Notes: generated by a model not told the origin, from the letters alone. Shown: positions 25,803 to 34,195, counted from the stretch's first letter. The stretch: DNA of 64,000 nt from Streptomyces davaonensis JCM 4913 (GCF_000349325.1 NC_020504.1:8660326-8724325); one strand, 5' to 3'. A program made the numbers and translations.

Positions 25803-26872
25803 CGCTCTCCCACCGCCGTTTTGATCTGCTCCTCCAACGGATCCAGGCGGTCGAGCACGCGCCGGGTCATGATGTGCCGCTGCTCCCAATAGCGCAGGAC
25901 ATCACCGACTTCGTACGCCTCCGGGGTGAGGTAGTGCTCGTACAGACCGAACAGCGAATGCAGCGCGTGCACGAGGGCCATGCGGAGGCTCGCGACCAGG
26001 TCCGCGCCGGGAAGGTACGGGTTCTCCTCGTGGTAGGCAGCGATCAGGGCGAGGGTGACAGGCATCCAGTTCGTGTCGCCGGCCACGGTCCGCGGGTCCA
26101 GGGCGATCCGGCCGACCTCCCAGGCCGCTGGGCCCGTGCGGGCGTAGAAGTCGATCACTGCTGCCACCCGGTGGCTGTGATTCATCAGCACGTTCGGCGT
26201 GGTCAGATCGGCATGCAGCGGCTGACGTGCTGGGGTGGCAGGGAAGCCGGCGCGCAGGGTGACAGCGTGGGTGAGTAGGTCCTCCCGCCGCTGCTCCAGC
26301 ATCTCCAGGTGGGTCGAAGCTGTGTCGTCGCTGTGCCGGGCGAGGGCGGCTCGAAGCTGCTGGTACTGGTCGTCGAACCGGTTCATGCCCTCTGGCGTCC
26401 ACCAGCGCGCGGACAGGACCGGCAGCGGACCGGGGTAGCGGGCCAGGCGGCGGTGAAGCCTCCCGATCACACTGCCGAGTTCCTCGGCCTGCGCGACGGT
26501 CAGAGCCCTGGCCGAAGCGGGCGTGCCATCGACGTACTCCTGAACCGTGAGGAGGCGGCCGGAGCAGCGGACGAAAGGCACGCCGTCGCGGCCGAGCCAC
26601 ATCTGGGGCACCGGCAGGCCCCCACCGCGGGCGAAGCTGGCCACATGTGCTGCTGTACGGACTTCCCGCTCGTCGGCGCCCGGCCTCATGGCCTTGACGA
26701 AAACCTGCCGTTCGTCGTCGAGCACCACGCGGAAATTGACCGTGTCCGTTCCGGCCGGCACCCGCGTCACCTGCACCGCCTGCAGCCCGTACCCGTGGAC
26801 CAGCGTGGTGCGCACGAACTCGGTCTCGTCCGGTGCGCTACCGCCGCGAGCCGGATCCGTCGAAGCGTTCAT
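25799..26872 (-). CDS. Aminoglycoside-phosphotransferase-like kinase
   Basis: The ATG at 26872 has AGGTGG five bases upstream and gives 357 residues; the same frame is open to 27148. Motifs of the APH fold are present: 'RQVFVKAMRPGADEREVRTAAHVASF' (ATP-binding Lys and Glu), 'RQPLHADLTTPNVLMNHSHRV' (catalytic loop HxD...N) and 'AAVIDFYARTGPAAWEVGRIALD' (metal-binding Asp). Many members phosphorylate small molecules other than antibiotics. It is transcribed with two NUDIX fusion genes downstream. Confidence 0.88.
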   Translation of the reverse strand: MNASTDPARGGSAPDETEFVRTTLVHGYGLQAVQVTRVPAGTDTVNFRVVLDDERQVFVKAMRPGADEREVRTAAHVASFARGGGLPVPQMWLGRDGVPFVRCSGRLLTVQEYVDGTPASARALTVAQAEELGSVIGRLHRRLARYPGPLPVLSARWWTPEGMNRFDDQYQQLRAALARHSDDTASTHLEMLEQRREDLLTHAVTLRAGFPATPARQPLHADLTTPNVLMNHSHRVAAVIDFYARTGPAAWEVGRIALDPRTVAGDTNWMPVTLALIAAYHEENPYLPGADLVASLRMALVHALHSLFGLYEHYLTPEAYEVGDVLRYWEQRHIMTRRVLDRLDPLEEQIKTAVGER

Positions 26873-27148
26873 CGCCCACCTGCAATAGGGCAGGGCTGCG
26901 TCGACGCGGGCGCGGTGTCGTACGAGCCGACCGTCAACTGCCGAGTGGTAACGGGCGGATGAGGGCGGCGACGTGTGCAGGGCTTGGGCACGGTGTTCTC
27001 CGGGAGTGCAGACATGACGTCCAGCGTCAGTGACCGCGACGCCCGGGTGCCCGTTTCCGGACGTGATCAAGTCTATCGAGGGAACGGCCAGCTGCGGCAT
27101 GTCCACCGCTCGGAACGAGCCAGGCGCCAGCTTGCACTGCTCAGCCAT
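26873..27148 (-). other. Possible small peptide ORF or N-terminal extension of the kinase gene
   Basis: An ATG at 27148 has an excellent ribosome site (AAGGAG, seven bases upstream) and overlaps the end of the methyltransferase gene at 27141. It encodes MAEQCKLAPGSFRAVDMPQL, then AVPSIDLITSGNGHPGVAVT, then DAGRHVCTPGEHRAQ, and stays in frame with the kinase gene without a stop. The stretch contains repeat copy B. Either this is a 92-residue N-terminal extension, or a separate small peptide gene whose stop has been lost. The similar peptide at copy A favours a separate small gene. Confidence 0.4.
26986..27058 (-). repeat. Diverged 72-base repeat, copy B
   Basis: The minus strand begins GGAAACGGGCACCCGGGCGT and ends CCCGGAGAACACCGTGCCC, aligning with 12571-12642 at about 85% identity with one gap. 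In this copy the frame GNGHPGVAVTDAGRHVCTPG is intact and follows a start with a strong ribosome site. Confidence 0.6.
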
Positions 27149-27986
27149 GCACTGTCTCCTTCCGGGCCATGCCGGCGTAGGACGCGGCCTGCTGGGGGAC
27201 CGGATATTCCAGGGCCATCGCTTGTGGCTGGGCCAGCCCTGGGGGAACGAGCTGCCAGTCGTCGAACAACGGAGTGATCTGCTCCTTCGTCCGCGGATAT
27301 ACCGGGCAGCCGGCGGCCGTCATGGTCTGGGCAGCCCTGCGTGCGGGCCTGTCGGCGAAGTCGGCCGTGGCATGCGTGATCACGAGCGCGCTGCCCGGAG
27401 CGGCGACCTCCTTGTACTGGTTGACGAGCACCCCCAGGGGGCGAGCGGGCGGGTTGTCAATGTGGTGAAGCACGCCACCGAACAACAGAATTACGGGCTT
27501 GCGCCAGTTGATCGTCTCCAGGACTTCCTGCGAGGCCAGGACGGACTCGGGCTCGCGGATGTCGGCCCGCAGGTGTGCGACCTTGGCCGGCGCGCTGGCG
27601 TTCAACAGGGCGCTGGTGTGGACGTGGACTAGGGCGTCGCTGTCGATACACACGACGCGCGCGGTCGGGTGGACTCGGGTGATGACATCCACGGGGTTGG
27701 GGGGAAGGGGCATGCCGCAGCCAAAGTCGACCAATTGCCGGATGCCGGCGATCGCCAGGGCCTGCACCATCAACAGCACATACAGGCGCTCGCGGCGTAC
27801 GGCGTTCTCCAAGAACGGCATCTTGCCGGTCGCCTGGAGGGCCACTTCACGGTCTCGGGCGTAATTGTCCCGCCCACCGAGCAGATAGTTGTGGATCCGA
27901 GCGCTCGACGGCCCGGCCAGCGAGTTGATCGGTACCCCGTCAGGTGAGTCGGTGCGGGAGAGGCGCATCGGGTGGTCAGGACGCAT
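27141..27986 (-). CDS. SAM-dependent methyltransferase, DUF574/Methyltransf_19 family
   Basis: From ATG 27986 (11-base overlap with the upstream gene) the product is 281 residues. 'PSSARIHNYLLGGRDNYARDREVA' near residue 20-45 is the signature of the S-adenosyl methyltransferase family abundant in Streptomyces (DUF574). 'QLVDFGCGMPLPPN' is motif I, with a Cys instead of the usual Gly ('DLGTGLP'), and 'RVVCIDSDALVHVHTSALL' binds SAM ribose. The substrate of the family is unknown. It is the second gene after the PIMT-like enzyme in the operon. Confidence 0.9.
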   Translation of the reverse strand: MRPDHPMRLSRTDSPDGVPINSLAGPSSARIHNYLLGGRDNYARDREVALQATGKMPFLENAVRRERLYVLLMVQALAIAGIRQLVDFGCGMPLPPNPVDVITRVHPTARVVCIDSDALVHVHTSALLNASAPAKVAHLRADIREPESVLASQEVLETINWRKPVILLFGGVLHHIDNPPARPLGVLVNQYKEVAAPGSALVITHATADFADRPARRAAQTMTAAGCPVYPRTKEQITPLFDDWQLVPPGLAQPQAMALEYPVPQQAASYAGMARKETVHG

Positions 27987-29151
27987 GATGTTCCGCCCCG
28001 CCACCGAACCTGTGGAGGTGGGGCAGCCGCCAGGAGGGGCCGTCGGGTGCGCCAAGCCACAGGGTGTGCTCGGATTCCGTGATCGTCACACCCATCTGTC
28101 CGAGCTTCGGTTCTCCGGCCGCGTGCCACTGAGCGAGCGCGTCGAACAAGACGGTGCCGAGATCACGCGGCCCCCACTCGTAGACGCTGCCGGGGTCCCA
28201 GAGGAAGATCACGGCCCGCGACGCCTGATGGTCATGAAGACGGAGACGGTCGGCGACCTCTGCCTCGAACTGCGCGGTGCCCCGCACCAGCTGCATCCGC
28301 AGGTCTGGGTGGAGCAGACCGGCGAAAAGCCGTGCCGCGGGCCACAGCGGCGCCCGGGTCGAGCCCCGGGCCGCCGAAGCCCGCGGGGCCTTCGGCGAGT
28401 CGATTAGGGTCCCTTCGCCAGGGCGCTGCTCGCGCAGCCACAACGCCTGCATCGACGGACCGGCAAGGAAGCGACCAGTGGCCGACAGCCCGTCCCTCGC
28501 TACCCGTAAGGCGAGCAGCGTGCCGGAGCCGCTGAGACCGGTGCGCACCGGAACACACAGCTGGCCACCGGGGCGAACGAGGGTGATCCACTCCCAGGGA
28601 ACACGGCGCACGGCGCGATGGGACAGGAGCCCGTCGAATGACGCGACAGGCCCCAGCGCCACGGTCCCCGCTCCGCTCACCACCTGCACCTGCGAGTAGC
28701 GCTGCAGGTGTTGCCGTGCCACATCGGCGAGGCGTTCTGTGTCGGCGAGCGTGACGACCCGACCGCCCTGGACATGATGGGATAACAAGGCTGCCGTCCA
28801 CCCGCAGTCCGCGCCGACTTCGGCAACGGCGGCCATCCCCGGCGCAGGAGCGAACGCGGCCAAGCGCGCTGCGACGTCCTGGACGGTCGGGATCGCGCCC
28901 GTGACGATGCCGGGGCCGCCCTCCTGCCCGTCGTCCACATCGAAGACGAGCATCTCGTCGCGGTGGACGAACTTCCCCCATTCGCCCGCGTTCTTGGTCC
29001 GGTCCACCCTGCGCCAGCGACCACCGCGGTGCGTGCGGATCACGGCGGGTGCGAAGTCCTGGCGGCGGTCACAGGAGAAGGCGTCCCCCACATGCTGGCG
29101 GGGGCCGTCAGCGCTCGGCCGCAGGCTGCCGACCTCTGCGGGGGCGTTCAT
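27976..29151 (-). CDS. PIMT-like methyltransferase, divergent third copy
   Basis: The 391-residue protein begins at ATG 29151, overlapping the LuxR-type regulator stop (ATGA). The motif 'AAVAEVGADCGWTAALLSHHV' occupies the place of the SAM-binding loop, and 'VTLADTERLADVARQHL' that of the second strand. 'VRPGGQLCVPV' and 'EWGPRDLGTVLFDALAQWHAAG' match the overall order of the FxLD-type methyltransferases. The glycine-rich loop is degenerate (GADCGWTA) and the substrate-binding 'SISxP' region is missing. It may be inactive or act on a different partner. Confidence 0.75.
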   Translation of the reverse strand: MNAPAEVGSLRPSADGPRQHVGDAFSCDRRQDFAPAVIRTHRGGRWRRVDRTKNAGEWGKFVHRDEMLVFDVDDGQEGGPGIVTGAIPTVQDVAARLAAFAPAPGMAAVAEVGADCGWTAALLSHHVQGGRVVTLADTERLADVARQHLQRYSQVQVVSGAGTVALGPVASFDGLLSHRAVRRVPWEWITLVRPGGQLCVPVRTGLSGSGTLLALRVARDGLSATGRFLAGPSMQALWLREQRPGEGTLIDSPKAPRASAARGSTRAPLWPAARLFAGLLHPDLRMQLVRGTAQFEAEVADRLRLHDHQASRAVIFLWDPGSVYEWGPRDLGTVLFDALAQWHAAGEPKLGQMGVTITESEHTLWLGAPDGPSWRLPHLHRFGGGAEHHAS

Positions 29152-29639
29152 GCCGAACCTGCCACAGCAGCGACATCGCGGGAGCGCTCGGGATTCGCCG
29201 TCGGGCCGAGGAGGCCGAACTGCCAGCCGCGCGTGACCGCGTACGGGGCCGAGGAGGCGCCCAGCGTGCGTAGCATGCGCCGCGCGTCCCTGCGCACGTC
29301 GGACAGCGGACGCTGCTCGTCGGCCGCAATCTGCTCGATGGTCTTGCCACCCGCGAGTCCATTGAGGATCGAACGCTGCTCAGCGGGCAGACTGACCACG
29401 TGGTCCACAGGGTCGGGGACGTCCAAGTGGTGCTGCTGGTAGGCGAGTTCCACCATGGCGGCGCATTCGAGGGTCCCGAGTTTCCCGCCGATCCGGAGGA
29501 TGTGCGTATTGACGGTTCTCTCGGACACGCCCATGTCGGCTGCCGTCTCTGCAGTCGTCTTTCCCCGGGCGATGCCCAGCAGGGCCTCCCGCTCTTGGGG
29601 GGACAGCGACGGCGTGATGGTCCCGTCCGGGGCCGGCAT
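29148..29639 (-). CDS. LuxR-type regulator with two helix-turn-helix units
   Basis: I start at ATG 29639, eight bases after AAGGAG; an ATG at 29645 is too close to that site. The 163-residue protein has a GerE/LuxR HTH (LSPQEREALLGIARGKTTAE, then TAADMGVSERTVNTHILRIG) and a second, weaker copy (LPAEQRSILNGLAGGKTIEQ, then IAADEQRPLSDVRRDARRML). No receiver or ligand domain is attached. Its stop overlaps the start of the methyltransferase gene (ATGA), so it heads the long biosynthetic transcript and is a likely activator. Confidence 0.88.
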   Translation of the reverse strand: MPAPDGTITPSLSPQEREALLGIARGKTTAETAADMGVSERTVNTHILRIGGKLGTLECAAMVELAYQQHHLDVPDPVDHVVSLPAEQRSILNGLAGGKTIEQIAADEQRPLSDVRRDARRMLRTLGASSAPYAVTRGWQFGLLGPTANPERSRDVAAVAGSA

Positions 29640-29711
29640 GATCATGCTCCTTCGGTGGTTTGGTGCGACACGGTCTTCGAGCGGAGGCTTCGGATCGGTC
29701 CCGGCGGGGAG

Positions 29712-29939
29712 CTACGGTCCGGCGCAGAGCTGCACGACGAGCGTGGTCAGGACCCAGACGGTGGGCAGGCTGATGGCGGCGGCGAGGAAGAGAGCGCCCC
29801 AGTGCGTGCGGGCTTCCCGCAGGCCACGGCGTATGCGCGCCGGAGCTTCCTCGTCCTTCGGACGTGTGGTCGACCCGGGTGGCGAGACGGCTGGGCGGTG
29901 AATCCGATTGGGGTGAGGAGTGAAATCAGACCGGGTCAT
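29712..29939 (-). CDS. Small single-pass membrane protein
   Basis: The ATG at 29939 overlaps the end of the upstream gene by 14 bases and encodes 75 residues. A charged Pro-rich N-terminal half is followed by one hydrophobic helix (WGALFLAAAISLPTVWVLTTLVVQL) near the C-terminus. No family recognised. It lies between a regulator-like gene and the LuxR-type gene, so a role in signalling or export is possible but unproven. Confidence 0.6.
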   Translation of the reverse strand: MTRSDFTPHPNRIHRPAVSPPGSTTRPKDEEAPARIRRGLREARTHWGALFLAAAISLPTVWVLTTLVVQLCAGP

Positions 29940-31185
29940 TCCGCTCCCCGCTCTGTTCGCGGTGCCGCTCCGCGTACCGCAGCAGTACCTCCACGTGGAC
30001 CGCGAGACGGAACGCGTGCTCACTCGCTGCGTCGAGGCCCTCTCCCACGGAAGCGTTGCGTGCTTCTTGTGCACGTTCGATCGCCTCGCAACAGGTGACC
30101 CACGCAGGGCTAGCGGGCGTGAGCGTGTCCGAGTACATCGAGGCGTACGGGACGAGCGACGGCATGTAGCCGCAGAGGGCTCGCGTGACCGCCGCCAAGG
30201 TGTGGGGGTGCGGGTAAACGCCGGCGTGCTTCCACGACTTCGCCGTACGGATGGCCTCACGAATGCGCGTCGAGTCGAAACCAGCGTGCACTGTCACGGC
30301 CCGGGCCCCGACAACTTCATCACAGGCATCGCCGTCAGGAAGCGAGGCGAGCAGCTCCCGCACGGCCGTGGCCATGCCCTGGTGTAACACTGTCGCGCGC
30401 AGGGCGTCCCCCGGAATCTCCTGACCAAGCAGGGCGCGAACCCGTACAACCAGGTCGCGCTGGTCAAAAGATCGGTCGCCGTCGTCCACGGGATGTGCTG
30501 CTCCGAGGAGCGTCATCAGGTGCCCTCGCATGAGGAGCAGCTGGTTGTGGCGCTCGTCCGGGTCCTCGCTAAGGGAGGCATCAGCAGCGAGGAAGTGTTC
30601 AGTTACGTCACGGAGACGGCCCGCTTGTGACGCGAGACGCGCTTCAGGCGCAAGGGTCGACAGAACAGTAGTTAGGTTGCTGGCGAGTTCACGTAACGGC
30701 CCCTCAGGCCAGGACACGTCGACTGCCTGCTCACCGCATGGCTTAGTGACCGCGGTCGTGCTGTGAGACATCGGGGCAACTCCAACGTCTGGATCCGAAG
30801 TCGGCGACGGCCGGCGCTCTGCCTCGGCGGTCCTCGCAGAGGAGTCGCCGAGGCAAGTCGAGCCGCCACCCACCGACAAGGGCTGTTCGTCCAGGCGAGG
30901 CACGGCGCGGCCGGCTATATGGGCATCGTCCAAGTGGCGCGGAGACACCGGTACCTCCCCGCGGGACCCGGTCGGGACGTCCTGGGACGTCCCGCTGGCC
31001 GGATCGCCGTCAGGGCCAAGCAACCCAACAGAGGTCCACATTTGAGGCTGAGGTCTTCCGTTGCGGCCTTCAGGCGGCGTTGCAGAGGACTTGGAAGGGG
31101 ATGGGGGTGCAAGAAGACGATCTACATCGTCGGTGGGGCATCGCCGGGGTAGTTCTGTCCCGGCTTCACGCGTGACTGGGGCCAT
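29926..31185 (-). CDS. Hypothetical protein of the regulatory block
   Basis: From ATG 31185, which overlaps the stop of the ATPase gene as TGATG and has GGAGGAG upstream, the product is 419 residues. The first ~135 residues are Pro/Ser-rich with no predicted fold. An internal ATG at 30771, with GGAG eight bases upstream, would give a compact 281-residue helical protein. The helical part (LRELASNLTTVLSTLAPEARL, RHNQLLLMRGHLMTLLGAAH, REAIRTAKSWKHAGVYP) suggests a solenoid or regulator. No known domain. Its position after an anti-sigma-like ATPase suggests a signalling role. Confidence 0.7.
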   Translation of the reverse strand: MAPVTREAGTELPRRCPTDDVDRLLAPPSPSKSSATPPEGRNGRPQPQMWTSVGLLGPDGDPASGTSQDVPTGSRGEVPVSPRHLDDAHIAGRAVPRLDEQPLSVGGGSTCLGDSSARTAEAERRPSPTSDPDVGVAPMSHSTTAVTKPCGEQAVDVSWPEGPLRELASNLTTVLSTLAPEARLASQAGRLRDVTEHFLAADASLSEDPDERHNQLLLMRGHLMTLLGAAHPVDDGDRSFDQRDLVVRVRALLGQEIPGDALRATVLHQGMATAVRELLASLPDGDACDEVVGARAVTVHAGFDSTRIREAIRTAKSWKHAGVYPHPHTLAAVTRALCGYMPSLVPYASMYSDTLTPASPAWVTCCEAIERAQEARNASVGEGLDAASEHAFRLAVHVEVLLRYAERHREQSGERNDPV

Positions 31186-31619
31186 CACGCTCTCCTCCCA
31201 GGGACGCGGAAGACGCACCACGTCGTCTTGCCGTCTTTGCTGACGCCCCACTTCCGTGCGAGGACGGCGACGAGGAACAGGCCGCGGCCCGATACCGCCT
31301 CAGCGCCAACGGCGCGTAGTTCGGCTGGGGTCGGGTTGCCGTCCGTGACCTCGATCCGTAACTCGTCGTCGTCGTACCGGACCCGGAGTCCTACGTCGCC
31401 GGTCCCGTGCTCGACGGCGTTGGTGACCAGCTCGGAGACGGCGAGCACGATGTTCTCGGCCAGTTCGCCGTTCACGTTCCACAGGCCGAGGAAGGCTCGG
31501 GTGGTCCGGCGTGCCTGGCTGACACAGGCTGGGTCAGACGTGAAGACCACGTCGAAGGCGCGCGACGTCTGCGGCAGAGCCTTCGTGGCGGCCGGCGCGA
31601 CGGCTGTGGCGGGGCTCAT
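31185..31619 (-). CDS. Anti-sigma-factor-like ATP-binding protein (RsbW/SpoIIAB type)
   Basis: From ATG 31619 the product is 144 residues and is a single HATPase_c_2 domain. The N-box is ENIVLAVSELVTNAVEHGTG, followed by 'LRIEVTDGNPTPAEL' (G1) and 'VSGRGLFLVAVLARKWGVS' (G2). The family includes serine kinases that bind sigma factors or anti-anti-sigma factors; Streptomyces have dozens. It is first in the run of minus-strand genes that ends in the lanthipeptide cluster and may control its expression. Confidence 0.9.
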   Translation of the reverse strand: MSPATAVAPAATKALPQTSRAFDVVFTSDPACVSQARRTTRAFLGLWNVNGELAENIVLAVSELVTNAVEHGTGDVGLRVRYDDDELRIEVTDGNPTPAELRAVGAEAVSGRGLFLVAVLARKWGVSKDGKTTWCVFRVPGRRA

Positions 31620-32291
31620 CGCTGTCCGGTCCCACCGTGCCACTGCGGGCCGACGCCGCCGAGCAGTACGGCGCTCAAGACGGTGGATCTGCCAGTGGAG
31701 GCGTTCATGTGGGGGTGCTCCCGCTCGTCGAGTAGCTGGCCTCCAAGAGCGAACCGCCTAATCACGGTGACTGGAATGGGGTCAAGGGCTCGGAGGTGGT
31801 CAAGGTGGTCAAAGATCGTCTGTGGCCATCCGATGCAGGCGGGCGGCGTGGTGCGATCAGCTCAGGGTGGCAAGAACCCCCGCCGTAGAGTCGTAGCTGG
31901 CGCGCGCTGGCCCGAACACGGCAGACCATCGAGGCCACGGGCACCAGAGCGCCCAAGGTCGTGAGCTGGATCAAGGAGTCCCGTCGCTGGACCTGAAGCG
32001 CCACACCCACGCCGACGCACTCGACGTCCGCTCGCTGCTCCTGGACATCCACGACGAAGTGTTCGCGAACGATCCCGACCCGAAGGTGCCGGGCCTGACT
32101 CCTCTGCCGTGGCCCGGGCCCAGCCGCCTTGAAATGACCAGACGTTGCCCTGCGGGGTGACTTTCTGCCATCTGCCGAGTTCAGGGGGCTAGTTGAGCAT
32201 AGCGTTGGAACTGTGGACGGCCTTAGGCTCCCAGCGAGCGCAGGTCGGGTCAACGTGGTCAAAGATCGAATTCACTGGTGAGGGCGCGAGG
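31620..32291. other. Divergent intergenic region with a possible gene fragment
   Basis: Promoters for the minus-strand operon and the plus-strand regulator should lie here. A plus-strand frame from about 31935 to 32158 reads protein-like (LDLKRHTHADALDVRSLLLD, then IHDEVFANDPDPKV) but has no start codon and ends after about 70 codons. I take it as a fragment of a lost gene I cannot name. The rest shows no gene. Confidence 0.4.
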
Positions 32292-33683
32292 ATGGTGCGC
32301 GAGCGGAACGAGAAGCTAGCCGCACTGCTGGAGGAAGCGCGCTGGTCACGGGCCCAGGCTGCTGCGGCGTACAACCGAGTCGCCGAGGAGACACTGAACG
32401 GCGAGGTCCGCGAAAACTCCAAGATCGGGCGCTCCCACGTGAGCATGTGGGTGGGAGGCACCCAGCCGACGGGAATCGCACCGGCTATCTTGTGCCAGGC
32501 GCTGTCCCGTCGCTTGAAGCGTGAGATCACGCTACAAGAGATCGGGTTCGCAGCTTCCACCTCACCAGCGCAGGGGGCGCTGGATTGGCGCGTCGATCCG
32601 TTGATCACGCTGAACGACTTAGGGAGTGGCGTGGACCCGGAACGTCGCCGCCTTCTGGCGGGCGGGGTGTACTCCGCGGCGGCCCTGATCCTGCCGGACG
32701 AGACGTGGTGGGACGCCATGTCGCGGCCACCAGCCGAAGAGCCGTCGACGGGTAAGCGCGTCGGACTAGGAGACGTCGAAACCGTACGGGAGCTGACCCT
32801 AGCGTTCTCGCGCATGGACCAGCGGCGCGGCGGCGGGCACGGCCGGCGGGCAGTCGACGAGTACCTGCGGAACGAGGCCCACAACTTCCTCCGGGGCAGG
32901 TTTGCTGACGATGAGACCCGGCGCGCCATGTTCGCGGCCTCCGCCGAACTGGCCTATCTGTCGGGTTGGATGGCCTTCGACAACAGCGAGCATGCGATTG
33001 CGCTCCAGCGCTTCAATACCGCGGTGAAGTTGGCAGCGCGGTCCGGCGACGCACCCCTGATCGGGCACATACTGCGGGCCATGGCGCACCAGGCACTCGA
33101 CCTAGGGTTCCGGCGCGAAGCCCTTCAGATCGCGCAGGCTTCGGTGCACGGCGAGCGGTATGCAGCCGCCACCCCCCGGGAACGCGCTCTCCTGGGTGTA
33201 GTGCACGCGCGGACACTCGCCGCCAATTGCCATGACCAAGAGGCGGCCCGAGCCCTGCTGCGAGCGGAGGACGATCTGTCGAACGCCCACGATGGCATCA
33301 GGGAGCCGGACCGTACGTTCTTCTTCGGCGAGGCGTCGTTGGCACACGAGACCGCATGCACACTGCGGGATCTCGGTGATCACCAGCGGGCGATCACGGA
33401 GTTCCGACGCTCCGTGCGCACACGAGGAACTGCGTTCCGACGGACGCACGCGGTTACCCTCGGGTATCTGGGCGCGACGCAAATCGCACAAGGTGGCGTC
33501 GAAGAAGCCTGCGCGACATGGACCAGTGTCCTGGACGCCATGGAGGATGGGATCTACTCCGGCCGTGCGCGGCAGAGGGTTGTCGAGATGCGACGACTTC
33601 TGTCGCCCTACCGTAAGCGCGGTATCCCTGCGGTGGGCGCTCTTGATGCCCGCGCAGCAGCGTATCTGGCGCAAGTAGATTGA
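32292..33683 (+). CDS. XRE-like regulator with TPR-type C-terminus
   Basis: I start at ATG 32292, giving 463 residues (the frame is open to 32193). The N-terminal ~85 residues (NEKLAALLEEARWSRAQAAA...IGRSHVSMWVGGTQPTG) form an HTH-like domain. The rest is helical with TPR-like repeats (AELAYLSGWMAFDNSEHAIA, DAPLIGHILRAMAHQALDLG, ASLAHETACTLRDLGDHQRA). Such proteins are common Streptomyces regulators. Its TGA overlaps a following ATG (TGATG) that starts the TrmO-like gene region, so the two are probably co-transcribed. Confidence 0.87.
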   Translation: MVRERNEKLAALLEEARWSRAQAAAAYNRVAEETLNGEVRENSKIGRSHVSMWVGGTQPTGIAPAILCQALSRRLKREITLQEIGFAASTSPAQGALDWRVDPLITLNDLGSGVDPERRRLLAGGVYSAAALILPDETWWDAMSRPPAEEPSTGKRVGLGDVETVRELTLAFSRMDQRRGGGHGRRAVDEYLRNEAHNFLRGRFADDETRRAMFAASAELAYLSGWMAFDNSEHAIALQRFNTAVKLAARSGDAPLIGHILRAMAHQALDLGFRREALQIAQASVHGERYAAATPRERALLGVVHARTLAANCHDQEAARALLRAEDDLSNAHDGIREPDRTFFFGEASLAHETACTLRDLGDHQRAITEFRRSVRTRGTAFRRTHAVTLGYLGATQIAQGGVEEACATWTSVLDAMEDGIYSGRARQRVVEMRRLLSPYRKRGIPAVGALDARAAAYLAQVD

Positions 33684-33721
33684 TGGCAAGTGTCGTTGAG
33701 ACGGAGTCGAAAGGCTGGGCC

Positions 33722-34195
33722 ATGACGTTGGAGATCAAGCCGATCGGGGTAGTTGTTGCGGGCCGTCGGGACGTCGCCGATGACTATTGGGGTGGCATCG
33801 AGTCGGTAATTCAGCTTGATGAGGATGAGTTCCCACTCGACTCTGTGCAGGGCCTGCAGGAATTCTCTCATCTGGTGGTCGTGTGGCACTTCGACCAGGC
33901 GTCCCCGAGCGACGTTGAGTACCACGCTCGCAGCCCGCGCGGGAACCCGCAGTGGCCGGCAACAGGCACCTTCGCGCACCGCAACCACCGGCGCCCCAAT
34001 CAGCTCGCGCAGTCCTTCCCTCGCCTGTTGGGAGTCGACGGCCTCCGTCTGCGGGTGACCGACCTAGACGCTGTGGTTGGCACAAAGATCTACGACCTGT
34101 CGCCGTTCTTCATCGAGATGGGGCCGCGCGGCCCCGTTCACGAGCCCGCGTGGCCTCGCGAGATGCTGGAGAACTACTGGGCTGAGAAGGGCTGA
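33722..34195 (+). CDS. TrmO/YaeB-like SAM-dependent methyltransferase
   Basis: From ATG 33722 the product is 157 residues; an in-frame ATG at 33683, overlapping the stop of the regulator gene, would add 13. 'MTLEIKPIGVVV', 'LQEFSHLVVVWHFDQ', 'ATGTFAHRNHRRPNQLAQSF' and 'DLSPFF' are the conserved points of the UPF0066/TsaA family. E. coli TrmO N6-methylates t6A37 of tRNA-Thr using SAM. Streptomyces paralogues of this family may have other substrates. The usual 'RxPxRPNP' motif is kept only in part as HRRPNQ. Confidence 0.88.
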   Translation: MTLEIKPIGVVVAGRRDVADDYWGGIESVIQLDEDEFPLDSVQGLQEFSHLVVVWHFDQASPSDVEYHARSPRGNPQWPATGTFAHRNHRRPNQLAQSFPRLLGVDGLRLRVTDLDAVVGTKIYDLSPFFIEMGPRGPVHEPAWPREMLENYWAEKG

